DNA of 64,000 nt from Streptomyces rishiriensis (GCF_003112535.1 NZ_BEWA01000012.1:682001-746000); one strand, 5' to 3'. Counted from the stretch's first letter, positions 1 through 8,337 are shown. The notes: generated by a model not told the origin, from the letters alone. Numbers and translations: made by a program.

Positions 1-363
1 CGCGTATATCCGCTCCCAGCCCTTGTGCTGGAGCGGGTACAGGAAGGGCACCGGCTTCACGAGGTGCGGGGCGAGCCGCTCCAGCAGCAGGCCGCGCTCC
101 TTGAGCGCCTCGCGCACGAGGGCGAAGTCCAGCATCTCCAGATAGCGCAGCCCGCCGTGGATCAGCTTGCTCGACCTGCTCGACGTGCCCGACGCCCAGT
201 CGCGCGCCTCGACCAGTCCCGTGGACAGGCCGCGTGTCACGGCGTCCAGGGCGGTGCCCGCGCCGACCACGCCGCTGCCCACCACCAGCACGTCCAGCTC
301 GCGCTCGGCCATGGCCGCCAGTGACTCTGCTCGTTGTGCCGGCCCCAGTGTCGCTGTCCTCAC
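1..363 (-). CDS. glpD: Glycerol-3-phosphate dehydrogenase, N-terminal part (runs off the window)
   Basis: Only the first 121 codons are inside the window. The product should oxidise sn-glycerol 3-phosphate to dihydroxyacetone phosphate with FAD, at the membrane, in glycerol catabolism. The visible part has the FAD dinucleotide fold: a beta strand followed by VVGSGVVGAG (residues about 27-36), then an acidic end of strand two and the family signature SSKLIHGGLRYLE near residues 60-72. The GTG at 361-363 is the chosen start; a later ATG at residue 20 would leave only a few residues before the Rossmann strand. No promoter was identified. The family assignment is secure; regulation by a GylR-type repressor is known for glycerol genes in Streptomyces but cannot be shown here. 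Confidence 0.93.
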   Translation of the reverse strand, partial: MRTATLGPAQRAESLAAMAERELDVLVVGSGVVGAGTALDAVTRGLSTGLVEARDWASGTSSRSSKLIHGGLRYLEMLDFALVREALKERGLLLERLAPHLVKPVPFLYPLQHKGWERIYA

Positions 364-806
364 CGCTGCCTCCCGCTGTCGGTCGCGCCGGCCGCACCCT
401 GTCAGGGCGAGACCCGGTTCCTATCCCTCATGCCCAAATTCTGACCTTGATGCCCGACATCAGCCACCACAGGCTCCCCGCCTGTGGACGACCCGCCCCG
501 GACCGGAACCGGCCCGCCCGGGAACACCGCTGCTCACACCGCTGTCCGCCCGCTGTCCGCCCGCGTCCGGTGAAGCCACGCAGGCCGCGGCGAGGGCGGC
601 AGGAGGGACAGGAGCGGCAGGAGCACGAGGGCCGCCGCAGGTCGTGGTGAGGCCGGTGCGGCCGGGCGACACAGGCTGACCAACACACTCGATCAATCCC
701 GCATAACGGTCATATTTACTCCTAGTCTGACATTGCGCTCGCCCATCCTGTCCACCGGGCTTGCGCACCTGTCCCACCTCGGTTACTGGGAAGGACGGCA
801 TACGCC
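364..806. other. Divergent intergenic region between glpD and the dehydrogenase-like gene
   Basis: No convincing coding frame. It holds a small perfect hairpin (CCACAGG-n7-CCTGTGG, 467-487). A locally AT-richer stretch at about 690-730 includes TAGTCT, a possible -10 for the rightward gene, but no good -35 could be paired with it. Promoters for both flanking genes must lie here. Confidence 0.4.
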
Positions 807-2015
807 ATGCCCGCAGATCTCGCCGTCATCGGACTCGGCCCGCTCGGCCTGCCCCTGGCCCAGGCCGCCGTCGCCGCCGGCATCCCCACCGTCGGCTACC
901 GCACCGGCCCCGAGGCCGGCTCCCTCAGCCCCGCCGAACTGCGCCGGATGCTCTCGGGGGGTTTCCGGCCCGCCACCAACCCGGCCGAACTGGGGCGGGT
1001 GCGGACCGCCGTCATCTGCGCCCCGACCCCGCGCGACGCGGACGGCGGCCTCGACCTGAGCCAGGTCGAGGCGGCCGCCCGCACCCTCGCCGGACACCTG
1101 CGCCCCCACACCACCGTGATCCTGGAGTCCCCCGTGCACCCCGGGGCGACGGAGGACTTCCTGCGGCCCCTGCTGGAGGAGACGTCGGGCCTGCGCGCGG
1201 GCCGCGACTTCCACCTCGCCTACTCCCCCAGTCGCGTCGACCCCGGCAGCCGCGCCTTCACCCCGGCGAACACCCCGAAAGTCATCGGCGGGCTCACCCC
1301 CGCCTGCACCGAGTCCGCCGCCGCCTTCTACAGCCGGCTGACCGACAAGGTGGTACGCGCGCGGGGCCTGCGCGAAGCCGAGACGGTCCAGCTCCTGGAG
1401 ACCAACTTCCGGCACGTCAACATCGCCCTCGTCAACGAGATGGCCGTCCTCTGCCACGACCTGGGCGTCGACCTGTGGGACGTCGTCCGCTGCGCCGAGA
1501 CCAAGCCCTTCGGCTTCGAGGCCTTCCGTCCCGGCCCCGGCGTCGGCGGCCACTCCGTCCCCCTGGACCGCACCGGCCACCCCGGCAGCCCCCTGCGCAT
1601 GGTCGAACTCGCCCAGCAGGTCAACAGCCGCATGCCCCGCTACGTCGTCCAGCGCGCCGCCGCCCTCCTCAACGAGCACGGCAAGTCGGCCCGGGGCGCA
1701 CGCGTGCTGCTGCTCGGGGTCACCTACAAGCCCGACCTCGCCGACCAGCAGAACACCCCGGCGCGCGAGATCGCGATCCGCCTCATGGAGCTCGGCGCGG
1801 CCGTCAGCTACAACGACCCGTACGTCCCGTCCTGGAGCGTCCTGGACCGCCCCGTCCCCCGCGCCGACTCCCTCTACGAAGCCGCCGCCGACGCCGACCT
1901 CACGATCCTCCTCCAGCAGCACCGCACCTACGACCTGCAGGGCCTGTCGGTGAAGGCGCAGCTGCTGCTGGACACACGGGGAGCGACTCCCACGGGAGCG
2001 GCGCACCGGTTGTGA
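807..2015 (+). CDS. Nucleotide-sugar dehydrogenase family protein, probably catalytically inactive
   Basis: 402 aa, the three-domain layout of UDP-glucose/UDP-ManNAc dehydrogenases. The N-terminal NAD fold keeps GLGPLGLPLA (residues 9-18) and the CAPTP and SPSRVDPG blocks. The central helix reads VQLLETNFRHVNIALVNE (194-211), and the substrate loop GPGVGGHSVPLD spans 243-254. In active members the loop has Cys (GGHC), the helix has Lys then Asn (KLLENTF), the strand after the Rossmann domain has ST-P, and SPE-R carries a Glu. Here these are Ser250, Gln195, Thr199, ESP (109) and Ser142. Only the loop Asp (254) remains. The fold is clear; oxidation of a nucleotide sugar is doubtful. The ATG follows an AAGGA-type ribosome site at about 792. 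The gene stands alone, convergent with guaB3. Confidence 0.85.
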   Translation: MPADLAVIGLGPLGLPLAQAAVAAGIPTVGYRTGPEAGSLSPAELRRMLSGGFRPATNPAELGRVRTAVICAPTPRDADGGLDLSQVEAAARTLAGHLRPHTTVILESPVHPGATEDFLRPLLEETSGLRAGRDFHLAYSPSRVDPGSRAFTPANTPKVIGGLTPACTESAAAFYSRLTDKVVRARGLREAETVQLLETNFRHVNIALVNEMAVLCHDLGVDLWDVVRCAETKPFGFEAFRPGPGVGGHSVPLDRTGHPGSPLRMVELAQQVNSRMPRYVVQRAAALLNEHGKSARGARVLLLGVTYKPDLADQQNTPAREIAIRLMELGAAVSYNDPYVPSWSVLDRPVPRADSLYEAAADADLTILLQQHRTYDLQGLSVKAQLLLDTRGATPTGAAHRL

Positions 2016-2091
2016 ACGCGAGATCGACAGGGGCCGGCCCCTCACCCGTGTGAGGAGCCGGCCCCTGTCGAGGTCCTGCGGGTCGCCGGGG

Positions 2092-3216
2092 TCAGCGGCG
2101 GTGCACCGAGTCCGCCACCGTGACCTCGACGCGCTGGAACTCCTTGAGCTCGCTGTAGCCGGTGGTGGCCATGGCGCGGCGCAGGGCGCCGAAGAAGTTC
2201 ATCGAGCCGTCGGGCGTGTGCGAGGGGCCCGCGAGGACCTCCTCGATGGTGCCGACCGTGCCGAGGTCGACCTTCTTGCCGCGCGGCAGCTCCTCGTTGA
2301 CGGCCTCCATGCCCCAGTGGTGGCCGCGCCCCGGCGCGTCGGTCGCGCGGGCCAGCGGGGAGCCCATCATCACCGAGTCGGCGCCGCAGGCGATCGCCTT
2401 GGGCAGGTCGCCGGACCAGCCGACGCCGCCGTCCGCGATCACGTGCACGTAGCGGCCGCCGGACTCGTCCATGTAGTCGCGGCGGGCCGCGGCCACGTCG
2501 GCGACCGCCGTCGCCATCGGCACCTGGATGCCCAGCACGTTGCGCGTGGTGTGCGCCGCGCCGCCGCCGAAGCCGACCAGGACGCCCGCCGCGCCCGTGC
2601 GCATCAGGTGCAGGGCCGCGGTGTAGGTGGCGCAGCCGCCGACGATCACCGGGACGTCGAGCTCGTAGATGAACTGCTTCAGGTTCAGCGGCTCGTGCGA
2701 GCCGGAGACGTGCTCCGCCGAGACGGTCGTGCCGCGGATGACGAAGATGTCCACGCCCGCGTCGACGACGGCCTTGGAGAACTGGGCCGTGCGCTGCGGG
2801 GAGAGCGCGGCGGCGGTGACCACGCCCGAGTCGCGCACCTCCTTGATGCGCTGCCCGATCAGCTCCTCCTTGATGGGAGCGGCGTAGATCTCCTGGAGCC
2901 GGCGGGTGGCCGCCTCGACGGGCAGGCTCACGATCTCGTCGAGCAGCGACTGCGGGTCCTCGTGCCGGGTCCACAGACCTTCGAGGTTCAGTACGCCCAG
3001 GCCGCCCAGCTCGCCGATGCGGATCGCGGTGGCCGGGGAGACGACCGAGTCCATGGGAGCCGCCAGGAAAGGCAGCTCGAAGCGGTAGGCGTCGATCTGC
3101 CAGGCGATCGAGACCTCCTTCGGGTCCCGCGTACGGCGGCTGGGGACGACGGCGATGTCGTCGAAGGCGTACGCCCGGCGGCCGCGCTTGCCGCGCCCGA
3201 TCTCGATCTCAGTCAC
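2092..3216 (-). CDS. guaB3: GuaB3-type IMP dehydrogenase-related protein
   Basis: 374 aa TIM-barrel protein of the IMPDH/GMPR family without the CBS insert. The GTG at 3214-3216 is preceded by GGGAAAGG and opens the conserved N-terminus (VTEIEIGRGKRGRRAYAFDD). The phosphate-binding loop DGGVGWSGDLPKAIACGAD is kept. The catalytic loop, GSICTTR in IMPDH, reads GAAHTTR, so the nucleophilic Cys is His222, and the mobile flap with its Arg-Tyr pair is not recognisable. Actinobacterial GuaB3 proteins have no established function; normal IMPDH chemistry is unlikely here. It lies 118 bp downstream of guaB on the same strand, so a regulatory or GMP-salvage role in purine metabolism is a reasonable inference. 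Confidence 0.9.
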   Translation of the reverse strand: MTEIEIGRGKRGRRAYAFDDIAVVPSRRTRDPKEVSIAWQIDAYRFELPFLAAPMDSVVSPATAIRIGELGGLGVLNLEGLWTRHEDPQSLLDEIVSLPVEAATRRLQEIYAAPIKEELIGQRIKEVRDSGVVTAAALSPQRTAQFSKAVVDAGVDIFVIRGTTVSAEHVSGSHEPLNLKQFIYELDVPVIVGGCATYTAALHLMRTGAAGVLVGFGGGAAHTTRNVLGIQVPMATAVADVAAARRDYMDESGGRYVHVIADGGVGWSGDLPKAIACGADSVMMGSPLARATDAPGRGHHWGMEAVNEELPRGKKVDLGTVGTIEEVLAGPSHTPDGSMNFFGALRRAMATTGYSELKEFQRVEVTVADSVHRR

Positions 3217-3334
3217 GTTTGTGGCCTTTCCCTGATGCGTTCGGCGTCTTCCAGTATCGCCGACGGGTACGACGAGGGCGGCCCCGGATGCCCCGGGACC
3301 GCCCTCGTCGCGGTGTCCCACGCGCGCGGAACGC

Positions 3335-4837
3335 CTACTTGCTGCTGTAGTTCGGCGCCTCGACCGTCATCTGGATGTCGTGCGGGTGGCTCTCCTTGAG
3401 GCCCGCGGAGGTGATCCGCACGAAGCGGCCCTTGCTCTCCATCTCCTCGATGGTGGCGGCGCCCACGTAGCCCATGGTCTGGCGCAGACCGCCGACGAGC
3501 TGGTGCAGGACGTTGCCGAGCGGGCCGCGGTAGGGCACCTGGCCCTCGATGCCCTCGGGCACGAGCTTGTCGTCGGCCGCGACCTCCGCCTGGAAGTAGC
3601 GGTCCTTGGAGTACGACTTGGCCTGGCCGCGGGACTGCATGGCGCCCAGCGAGCCCATGCCGCGGTAGGACTTGAACTGCTTGCCGTTGATGAACTGCAG
3701 CTCGCCCGGCGACTCCTCGCAGCCCGCGAGGAGGCTGCCCAGCATCACCGTGTCGGCGCCGGCGGCGAGCGCCTTGCCGATGTCGCCGGAGTACTGCAGG
3801 CCGCCGTCGCCGATCAGCGGGATGCCCGCCGGCCGGGCGGCGAGGGACGCCTCGTAGATGGCGGTGACCTGCGGGACGCCGATGCCGGCGACCACGCGGG
3901 TGGTGCAGATCGAGCCCGGCCCGACGCCGACCTTGATGCCGTCGACGCCGGCGTCGATCAGGGCCTGGGCGCCGTCACGGGTGGCGACGTTGCCGCCGAT
4001 CACGTCGACGCGCACGCTCGACTTGATCTTCGACATCCAGCTGAGGGCGTTGCTGTTGTGACCGTGCGAGGTGTCGACGACCAGGAAGTCCACGCCGGCC
4101 TCGGCGAGGGCCTGGGCGCGCTCCAGCGCCTCGGGGCTGGCGCCGACCGCCGCGCCGACGAGCAGCCGGCCCTCGGCGTCCTTGGCGGCCCGGGGGTACT
4201 TCTCGGCCTTGACGAAGTCCTTGACCGTGATGAGGCCCTTGAGGGCGCCCGCCTCGTCGACCAGGGGAAGCTTCTCGATCTTGTGCCTGCGCAGCAGCTC
4301 CATGGCCTCGACGCCGGAGATGCCCACCTTGCCGGTGACCAGCGGCATCGGGGTCATGACCTCGCGCACCTGGCGCGAACGGTCGGTCTCGAAGGCCATG
4401 TCGCGGTTGGTGACGATGCCGAGCAGCTTGCCGCCGCCGTCGGTGACCGGCACACCGCTGATGCGGAACTTGGCGCACAGGGCGTCGGCCTCGCCCAGCG
4501 TCGCGTCCGGGTGCACCGTGATCGGGTCGGTGACCATGCCGGACTCGGAGCGCTTCACCAGGTCGACCTGGTTGACCTGGTCCTCGATGGAGAGGTTGCG
4601 GTGCAGCACGCCGACGCCGCCCTGGCGGGCCATCGCGATCGCCATGCGGGACTCGGTCACCTTGTCCATCGCCGCCGAGAGCAGCGGGATGTTGACCCGC
4701 ACATTGCGGGAGATGCGGGACGAGGTGTCGACCGCGTTGGGGAGCACCTCGGATGCACCCGGCAGCAGCAGCACGTCGTCGTAGGTCAGCCCGAGGGTCG
4801 CGAATTTTCCGGGCACTCCGTCGACGTTGGCAGTCAT
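3335..4837 (-). CDS. guaB: IMP dehydrogenase
   Basis: 500 aa, full length. Converts IMP to XMP with NAD, the committed step to GMP, in the cytosol. Residues 10-95 and 225-480 form the TIM barrel. Two CBS domains lie between them (about 98-210, with VTDPITVHPDATLGEA and VTNRDMAFE). The catalytic loop is GVGPGSICTTR with Cys311; the flap RGMGSLGAM followed by SKDRYFQ supplies the Arg-Tyr base. This is the active enzyme that contrasts with the neighbouring guaB3. The ATG at 4835-4837 has a GGGGAAGGTG ribosome site just upstream. Confidence 0.98.
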   Translation of the reverse strand: MTANVDGVPGKFATLGLTYDDVLLLPGASEVLPNAVDTSSRISRNVRVNIPLLSAAMDKVTESRMAIAMARQGGVGVLHRNLSIEDQVNQVDLVKRSESGMVTDPITVHPDATLGEADALCAKFRISGVPVTDGGGKLLGIVTNRDMAFETDRSRQVREVMTPMPLVTGKVGISGVEAMELLRRHKIEKLPLVDEAGALKGLITVKDFVKAEKYPRAAKDAEGRLLVGAAVGASPEALERAQALAEAGVDFLVVDTSHGHNSNALSWMSKIKSSVRVDVIGGNVATRDGAQALIDAGVDGIKVGVGPGSICTTRVVAGIGVPQVTAIYEASLAARPAGIPLIGDGGLQYSGDIGKALAAGADTVMLGSLLAGCEESPGELQFINGKQFKSYRGMGSLGAMQSRGQAKSYSKDRYFQAEVAADDKLVPEGIEGQVPYRGPLGNVLHQLVGGLRQTMGYVGAATIEEMESKGRFVRITSAGLKESHPHDIQMTVEAPNYSSK

Positions 4838-4992
4838 GACACCTTCCCCAAATGGCCTTGATCGGTGCGGATGTCCATGCTAACGGGAAGCGCACCGCCC
4901 GAATTCCACGGTCGCGGGCCAGTGCGGTCTTCGTATGTTCGTACGGAAACGGTGACCGGGCTGTTCAGCGAAGGCGCGGCCACCGGGATTCG

Positions 4993-5670
4993 TCACTGCT
5001 CGGCGAGCGCCCGCAGTCTGCTGAGCGCCCGGTGCTGGGCCACGCGGACCGCTCCGGGTGACATTCCCAACATCTGGCCGGTCTCCTCGGCGGTGAGCCC
5101 CACCGCGATACGCAGCAGGAGCAGTTCGCGCTGGTTCTCGGGCAGGTTGGCCATGAGCTTCTTCGCCCACTCGGCGTCGCTGCTGAGCAGGGCGCGCTCT
5201 TCGGGGCCGAGCGAGTCGTCCGGCCGTTCGGGCATCTCGTCGGACGGGACCGCCGTCGAGCCCGGATGGCGCATCGCGGCCCGCTGCAGGTCGGCGACCT
5301 TGTGGGCGGCGATGGCGAAGACGAAGGCCTCGAAGGGCCTGCCGGTGTCCCGGTAGCGGGGCAGGGCGAGCAGGACCGCGACGCAGACCTCCTGGGCGAG
5401 GTCCTCCACGAAGTGGCGGGCGTCGCCGGGCAGCCGGGACAGCCGGGTGCGGCAGTAGCGCAGGGCCAGCGGATGGACGTGGGCCAGCAGGTCGTGGGTG
5501 GCCTGCTCGTCGCCGTCCACCGCGCGATGGACGAGTGCCCCGATCGTCCCCACGGCAGTGACCGCCTCGTCATCGCGCATCGGTCCATGGTGCACTGCGG
5601 CCGGACCGGCCGCGGCACCGTGCCCGTCGTTGTGCACCGAAGCGTTATGAGCAGGTGCGCCGGCACTCAT
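4993..5670 (-). CDS. shbA: ECF-type RNA polymerase sigma factor (ShbA-like)
   Basis: Sigma-70 family protein, about 225 aa. Region 2 is around FVEDLAQEVCVAVLLALPRY with the helix AFVFAIAAHKVADLQRA; region 4 is LPENQRELLLLRIAVGLTAEETGQMLGMSPGAVRVAQHRALSRLR near the C-terminus. Its place between guaB and bldM-whiD and its sequence fit ShbA, which in S. griseus drives transcription of the principal sigma factor gene hrdB. No anti-sigma gene is adjacent. The ATG at 5668-5670 is chosen because GGGGAGGGCG lies just upstream. A GTG at 5721 would add 17 residues and has a possible -10 (CATCCT) six bases before it; an ATG at 5580 is also possible. The function is secure as a sigma factor, good as ShbA. 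Confidence 0.85.
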   Translation of the reverse strand: MSAGAPAHNASVHNDGHGAAAGPAAVHHGPMRDDEAVTAVGTIGALVHRAVDGDEQATHDLLAHVHPLALRYCRTRLSRLPGDARHFVEDLAQEVCVAVLLALPRYRDTGRPFEAFVFAIAAHKVADLQRAAMRHPGSTAVPSDEMPERPDDSLGPEERALLSSDAEWAKKLMANLPENQRELLLLRIAVGLTAEETGQMLGMSPGAVRVAQHRALSRLRALAEQ

Positions 5671-5981
5671 CCCCTGCGCCCTCCCCTTCCGCTCGACCGA
5701 CTCGTCCCCGAGGAACTCCACACCTCAAGGATGCGGCATCCGCGGCGAAACAAGCAGCGGGCGCCCGCCGGGATGCCGTGCCGCTCCCGCCCGCCGTGCG
5801 GCGCCGGGAGCTCTCGGCCGGCCCCCGGACCGCCTCTGAGCAGGGAGGTTCGCCCATGAGCCCGCTCTCCTCGATGAATGACCGATGTCACCCGGAACCG
5901 GTGCGATCCGCCGGACGCCCCAGACCCGTCCCGCCCCGGAACGGTCCGGGGCCGCGGGCCGGGCGGGCGGCGGGGACGGCG
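5671..5981. other. Intergenic region upstream of shbA and downstream of bldM
   Basis: No supported gene. A plus-strand ATG at 5856 has a good GGGAGG in front, but the frame runs antisense into bldM with no recognisable protein. The region should contain the shbA promoter. The GC-rich stretch at about 5925-5975 next to the bldM stop can form imperfect hairpins that may terminate bldM. Confidence 0.4.
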
Positions 5982-6593
5982 CTAGCGGACGAGTCCCCAC
6001 CGGAAGCCGAGCGCCACCGCGTGCGCGCGGTCCGAGGCGCCGAGCTTCTTGAACAGCCGTCGGGCGTGGGTCTTGACGGTGTCCTCGGAGAGGAACAGCT
6101 CACGGCCGATCTCCGCGTTGGAGCGGCCGTGGCTCATGCCTTCGAGGACCTGGATCTCCCGCGCGGTGAGCGTGGGGGCCGCGCCCATCTCGGCCGAGCG
6201 CAGCCGGCGCGGGGCGAGCCGCCAGGTGGGGTCGGCGAGCGCCTGGGTGACGGTCGCGCGCAGTTCAGCACGCGAGGCGTCCTTGTGCAGATAGCCGCGG
6301 GCGCCGGCCGCGACCGCGAGGGCGACGCCGTCGAGGTCCTCGGCGACGGTCAGCATGATGATGCGCGCCCCGGGGTCGGCGGACAGCAGTCGCCGTACGG
6401 TCTCGACGCCGCCCAGTCCGGGCATGCGCACGTCCATCAGAATCAGGTCCGAGCGGTCGGCGCCCCAGCGGCGGAGGACTTCCTCGCCGTTGGCCGCCGT
6501 CGTCACGCGCTCGACGCCGGGCACGGTCGCGACCGCCCGGCGTAGCGCCTCTCGGGCGAGCGGGGAGTCGTCGCAGACGAGGACGGAAGTCAT
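5982..6593 (-). CDS. bldM: Atypical response regulator BldM
   Basis: 203 aa, the known BldM length. A receiver domain (residues 1-120) begins SVLVCDDSPLAREAL and keeps Asp8, Asp9 and Asp54 (LILMDVRMPG). A LuxR-type helix-turn-helix follows (about 137-195, TLTAREIQVLEGMSHGRSNAEIG). BldM is needed for aerial hyphae and spores; as a homodimer it acts early and as a heterodimer with WhiI it acts late. Phosphorylation at the conserved Asp is known not to be required. No histidine kinase gene is nearby. The ATG at 6591-6593 follows GGAGGG. A sigma-BldN-type promoter lies about 125 bp upstream. whiD is divergent. Confidence 0.96.
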   Translation of the reverse strand: MTSVLVCDDSPLAREALRRAVATVPGVERVTTAANGEEVLRRWGADRSDLILMDVRMPGLGGVETVRRLLSADPGARIIMLTVAEDLDGVALAVAAGARGYLHKDASRAELRATVTQALADPTWRLAPRRLRSAEMGAAPTLTAREIQVLEGMSHGRSNAEIGRELFLSEDTVKTHARRLFKKLGASDRAHAVALGFRWGLVR

Positions 6594-6717
6594 GGCCGCC
6601 CTCCGCAGCTGATGCGCGTCACCTTGTGCCTCCAGGCTGTTACGAATCGTCACCTGTGCGGTCGACCGTCTCGGACGCCTGCCCGAGCGTTTGGTGTTTC
6701 CAACCGCCACCGCACTC

Positions 6718-6745
6718 TCAACGATGGTCACTCGAAAGAGTTACG
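6718..6745 (-). promoter_or_regulatory. Sigma-BldN-type promoter of bldM
   Basis: On the minus strand CGTAAC (6740-6745) is separated by exactly 16 nt from CGTTGA (6718-6723). This matches the sigma-BldN consensus as I recall it (CGTAAC-16-CGTTGA), and bldM is the classic BldN target. Predicted start near 6711 gives a leader of about 118 nt. Confidence 0.85.
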
Positions 6746-6973
6746 GGGCCGCGTGCATTCTTCGGCACTCTACGTGAGGGGACGGACACGGAGGAGTCAG
6801 CCACACGGACCCTCAAGCTTTCATCACAACCCGTGCCCCATTCGGCCCTATTTCTTCCCTTTTACTGGTGTCTGAGGCTAGATTCGCAATGAGTCATATT
6901 TTCATCTCCTTAGATCGTAGTTGTACGGTCGTGGACACCGTATCCGCTCAGAACGGCTACAAGGGGTCACGCA
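6746..6973 (+). other. whiD upstream region
   Basis: The most AT-rich stretch of this part of the window lies at about 6830-6930, as expected for a developmental promoter. AAGGGG at 6960-6965 is the ribosome site of whiD. I could not fix a -35/-10 pair. whiD is known to have more than one promoter. Confidence 0.45.
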
Positions 6974-7303
6974 ATGGCAGATTTCTCCCGCCTTCCCGGA
7001 CCGAACGCGGACCTGTGGGACTGGCAGCTCCTGGCTGCCTGCCGCGGAGTGGACAGTTCGCTCTTCTTCCATCCGGAGGGTGAGCGCGGGGCGGCTCGGA
7101 GCGCTCGAGAGAACTCGGCCAAGGAGGTCTGCATGAGGTGCCCGGTCCGCGCACAGTGCGCGGCGCACGCCCTGGCGGTTCGCGAGCCGTACGGGGTGTG
7201 GGGCGGGTTGACCGAGGACGAGCGCGAGGAGCTCATGGGGCGGGCGCGCAACCGCCTGGTGTCGGCGTCGTCCGGCGCGAGGGACGCCGCCTCGAACACT
7301 TGA
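6974..7303 (+). CDS. whiD: WhiB-family iron-sulfur regulator WhiD
   Basis: 109 aa. The four cluster cysteines are Cys23, Cys53, Cys56 and Cys62 (C-x29-C-x2-C-x5-C), followed by the GVWGG turn (EPYGVWGGLTEDER) and a basic C-terminal segment for DNA contact. WhiD binds an oxygen- and NO-sensitive [4Fe-4S] cluster and is required for late sporulation, including septum placement and spore wall maturation; Wbl proteins work by binding region 4 of the principal sigma factor. It is divergent from bldM. A strong rho-independent terminator follows. The identification is nearly certain from sequence and neighbourhood. Confidence 0.96.
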   Translation: MADFSRLPGPNADLWDWQLLAACRGVDSSLFFHPEGERGAARSARENSAKEVCMRCPVRAQCAAHALAVREPYGVWGGLTEDEREELMGRARNRLVSASSGARDAASNT

Positions 7304-7360
7304 AGGAACGTTTCTGCGATAGCGGCCGGAAAAGCGCCGGCCGAGGGAAATCCGGTGAAT

Positions 7361-7391
7361 CGGAGGGCACACGCGCGTGCCCTCCGTTTTT
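7361..7391 (+). terminator. Rho-independent terminator of whiD
   Basis: A 10-bp perfect stem CGGAGGGCAC / GTGCCCTCCG with a 6-nt loop, followed by TTTTT (7387-7391). It sits 57 nt after the whiD stop and just before the end of the convergent LysR gene. Confidence 0.93.
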
Positions 7392-7404
7392 CCGTGCCGC
7401 GGCG

Positions 7405-8325
7405 TCAGCGCCGCGCGGCGCGTCCCAGTTGCTCCAGCGTCGCCGTCACCGCCGGCACCTGGGCCAGGTCCGGCAGGGTGAGCGCGACGATCTCCCGCCG
7501 CACCGCCGGTTCCAGCGCGACCGCGCGCACGCCCCGGGGCCGCACCGACTCGATGGCGAGCTCGGGCAGGACGGCGACGCCGAGACCGGCGCCCACCAGG
7601 CCGACCACCGCCGGATAGTCGTCGGTCGCGAAGTCGATGCGAGGGGTGAAGCCCGCGCGCTCGCACACCTGCACCAGCTGGCCACGGCAGCGCGGGCAGC
7701 CGGCGATCCACGGCTCGGCGGAGAGATCGTCGATGGCGACGGACGCCACGCGCGCGAGGCGGTGCCGCTCGGGCACGAGGGCGACCAGCCGGTCCGTCAG
7801 CAGCGGGCGCACGACCAGGTCGTCCCACTCGCCCTCGCCGGGACGCGCCACGGCGCCGTCGTCCGTGCCGCGCTCGTAGCGGAAGGCGAGGGCGATGTCG
7901 CAGTCCCCCTCCCGGAGCAGCTCGACCGAGCGCGGCGGCTCGGCCTCCTCCAGGGAGACCCGGGTGCCGGGGTGCGCGGCGCGCAGCGCGGCGAGGGCGG
8001 TGGGCACGAGGGTGGAGCTGCCGCTGGGGAAGGAGACCAGCCGGACCCGGCCCGCGCGCAACCCCGCGATGGCGGCGACCTCCTCCTCGGCCGCCGTCAG
8101 TCCGGACAGGATCCCGGCCGCGTGCCGCACGAGGGCCTCGCCCGCCTGGGTCAGCCGCGTCTCGCGGCCGCTGCGGACCAGCAGGGGCGTACCGACGGAC
8201 GACTCCAGGGCCTTCATCTGCTGGCTGACGGCGGGCTGGGTGCAGCCCAGCTCCCGCCCGGCGGCCGAGAAGGAGCCGGTGGCGGCCACGGCGCGCAGCA
8301 CACGGAGATGACGGGCCTCGATCAT
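7405..8325 (-). CDS. LysR-family transcriptional regulator
   Basis: 306 aa. The N-terminal winged helix-turn-helix (residues 1-60) contains FSAAGRELGCTQPAVSQQMKALE and RLTQAGEALV; the rest is a periplasmic-binding-type effector domain. The ATG at 8323-8325 is favoured because TATCCT on the minus strand ends six bases before it, which would make the transcript leaderless; no ribosome site is visible. It is divergent from the MOSC gene with only 80 bp between the starts, so it probably controls that gene and itself. The effector is unknown. Confidence 0.9.
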   Translation of the reverse strand: MIEARHLRVLRAVAATGSFSAAGRELGCTQPAVSQQMKALESSVGTPLLVRSGRETRLTQAGEALVRHAAGILSGLTAAEEEVAAIAGLRAGRVRLVSFPSGSSTLVPTALAALRAAHPGTRVSLEEAEPPRSVELLREGDCDIALAFRYERGTDDGAVARPGEGEWDDLVVRPLLTDRLVALVPERHRLARVASVAIDDLSAEPWIAGCPRCRGQLVQVCERAGFTPRIDFATDDYPAVVGLVGAGLGVAVLPELAIESVRPRGVRAVALEPAVRREIVALTLPDLAQVPAVTATLEQLGRAARR

Positions 8326-8331
8326 CCGTCG

Positions 8332-8337
8332 AGGATA
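8332..8337 (-). promoter_or_regulatory. -10 element of the LysR gene (leaderless start)
   Basis: TATCCT on the minus strand, six bases upstream of the LysR ATG. No strong -35 is visible. It faces the MOSC promoter within 80 bp. Confidence 0.5.

Noticed and set aside
5856..6545. Plus-strand ATG with GGGAGG at 5844-5850 opening a long frame
   Set aside because: The frame runs antisense through most of bldM and gives no protein-like pattern. The ribosome site alone is not enough.
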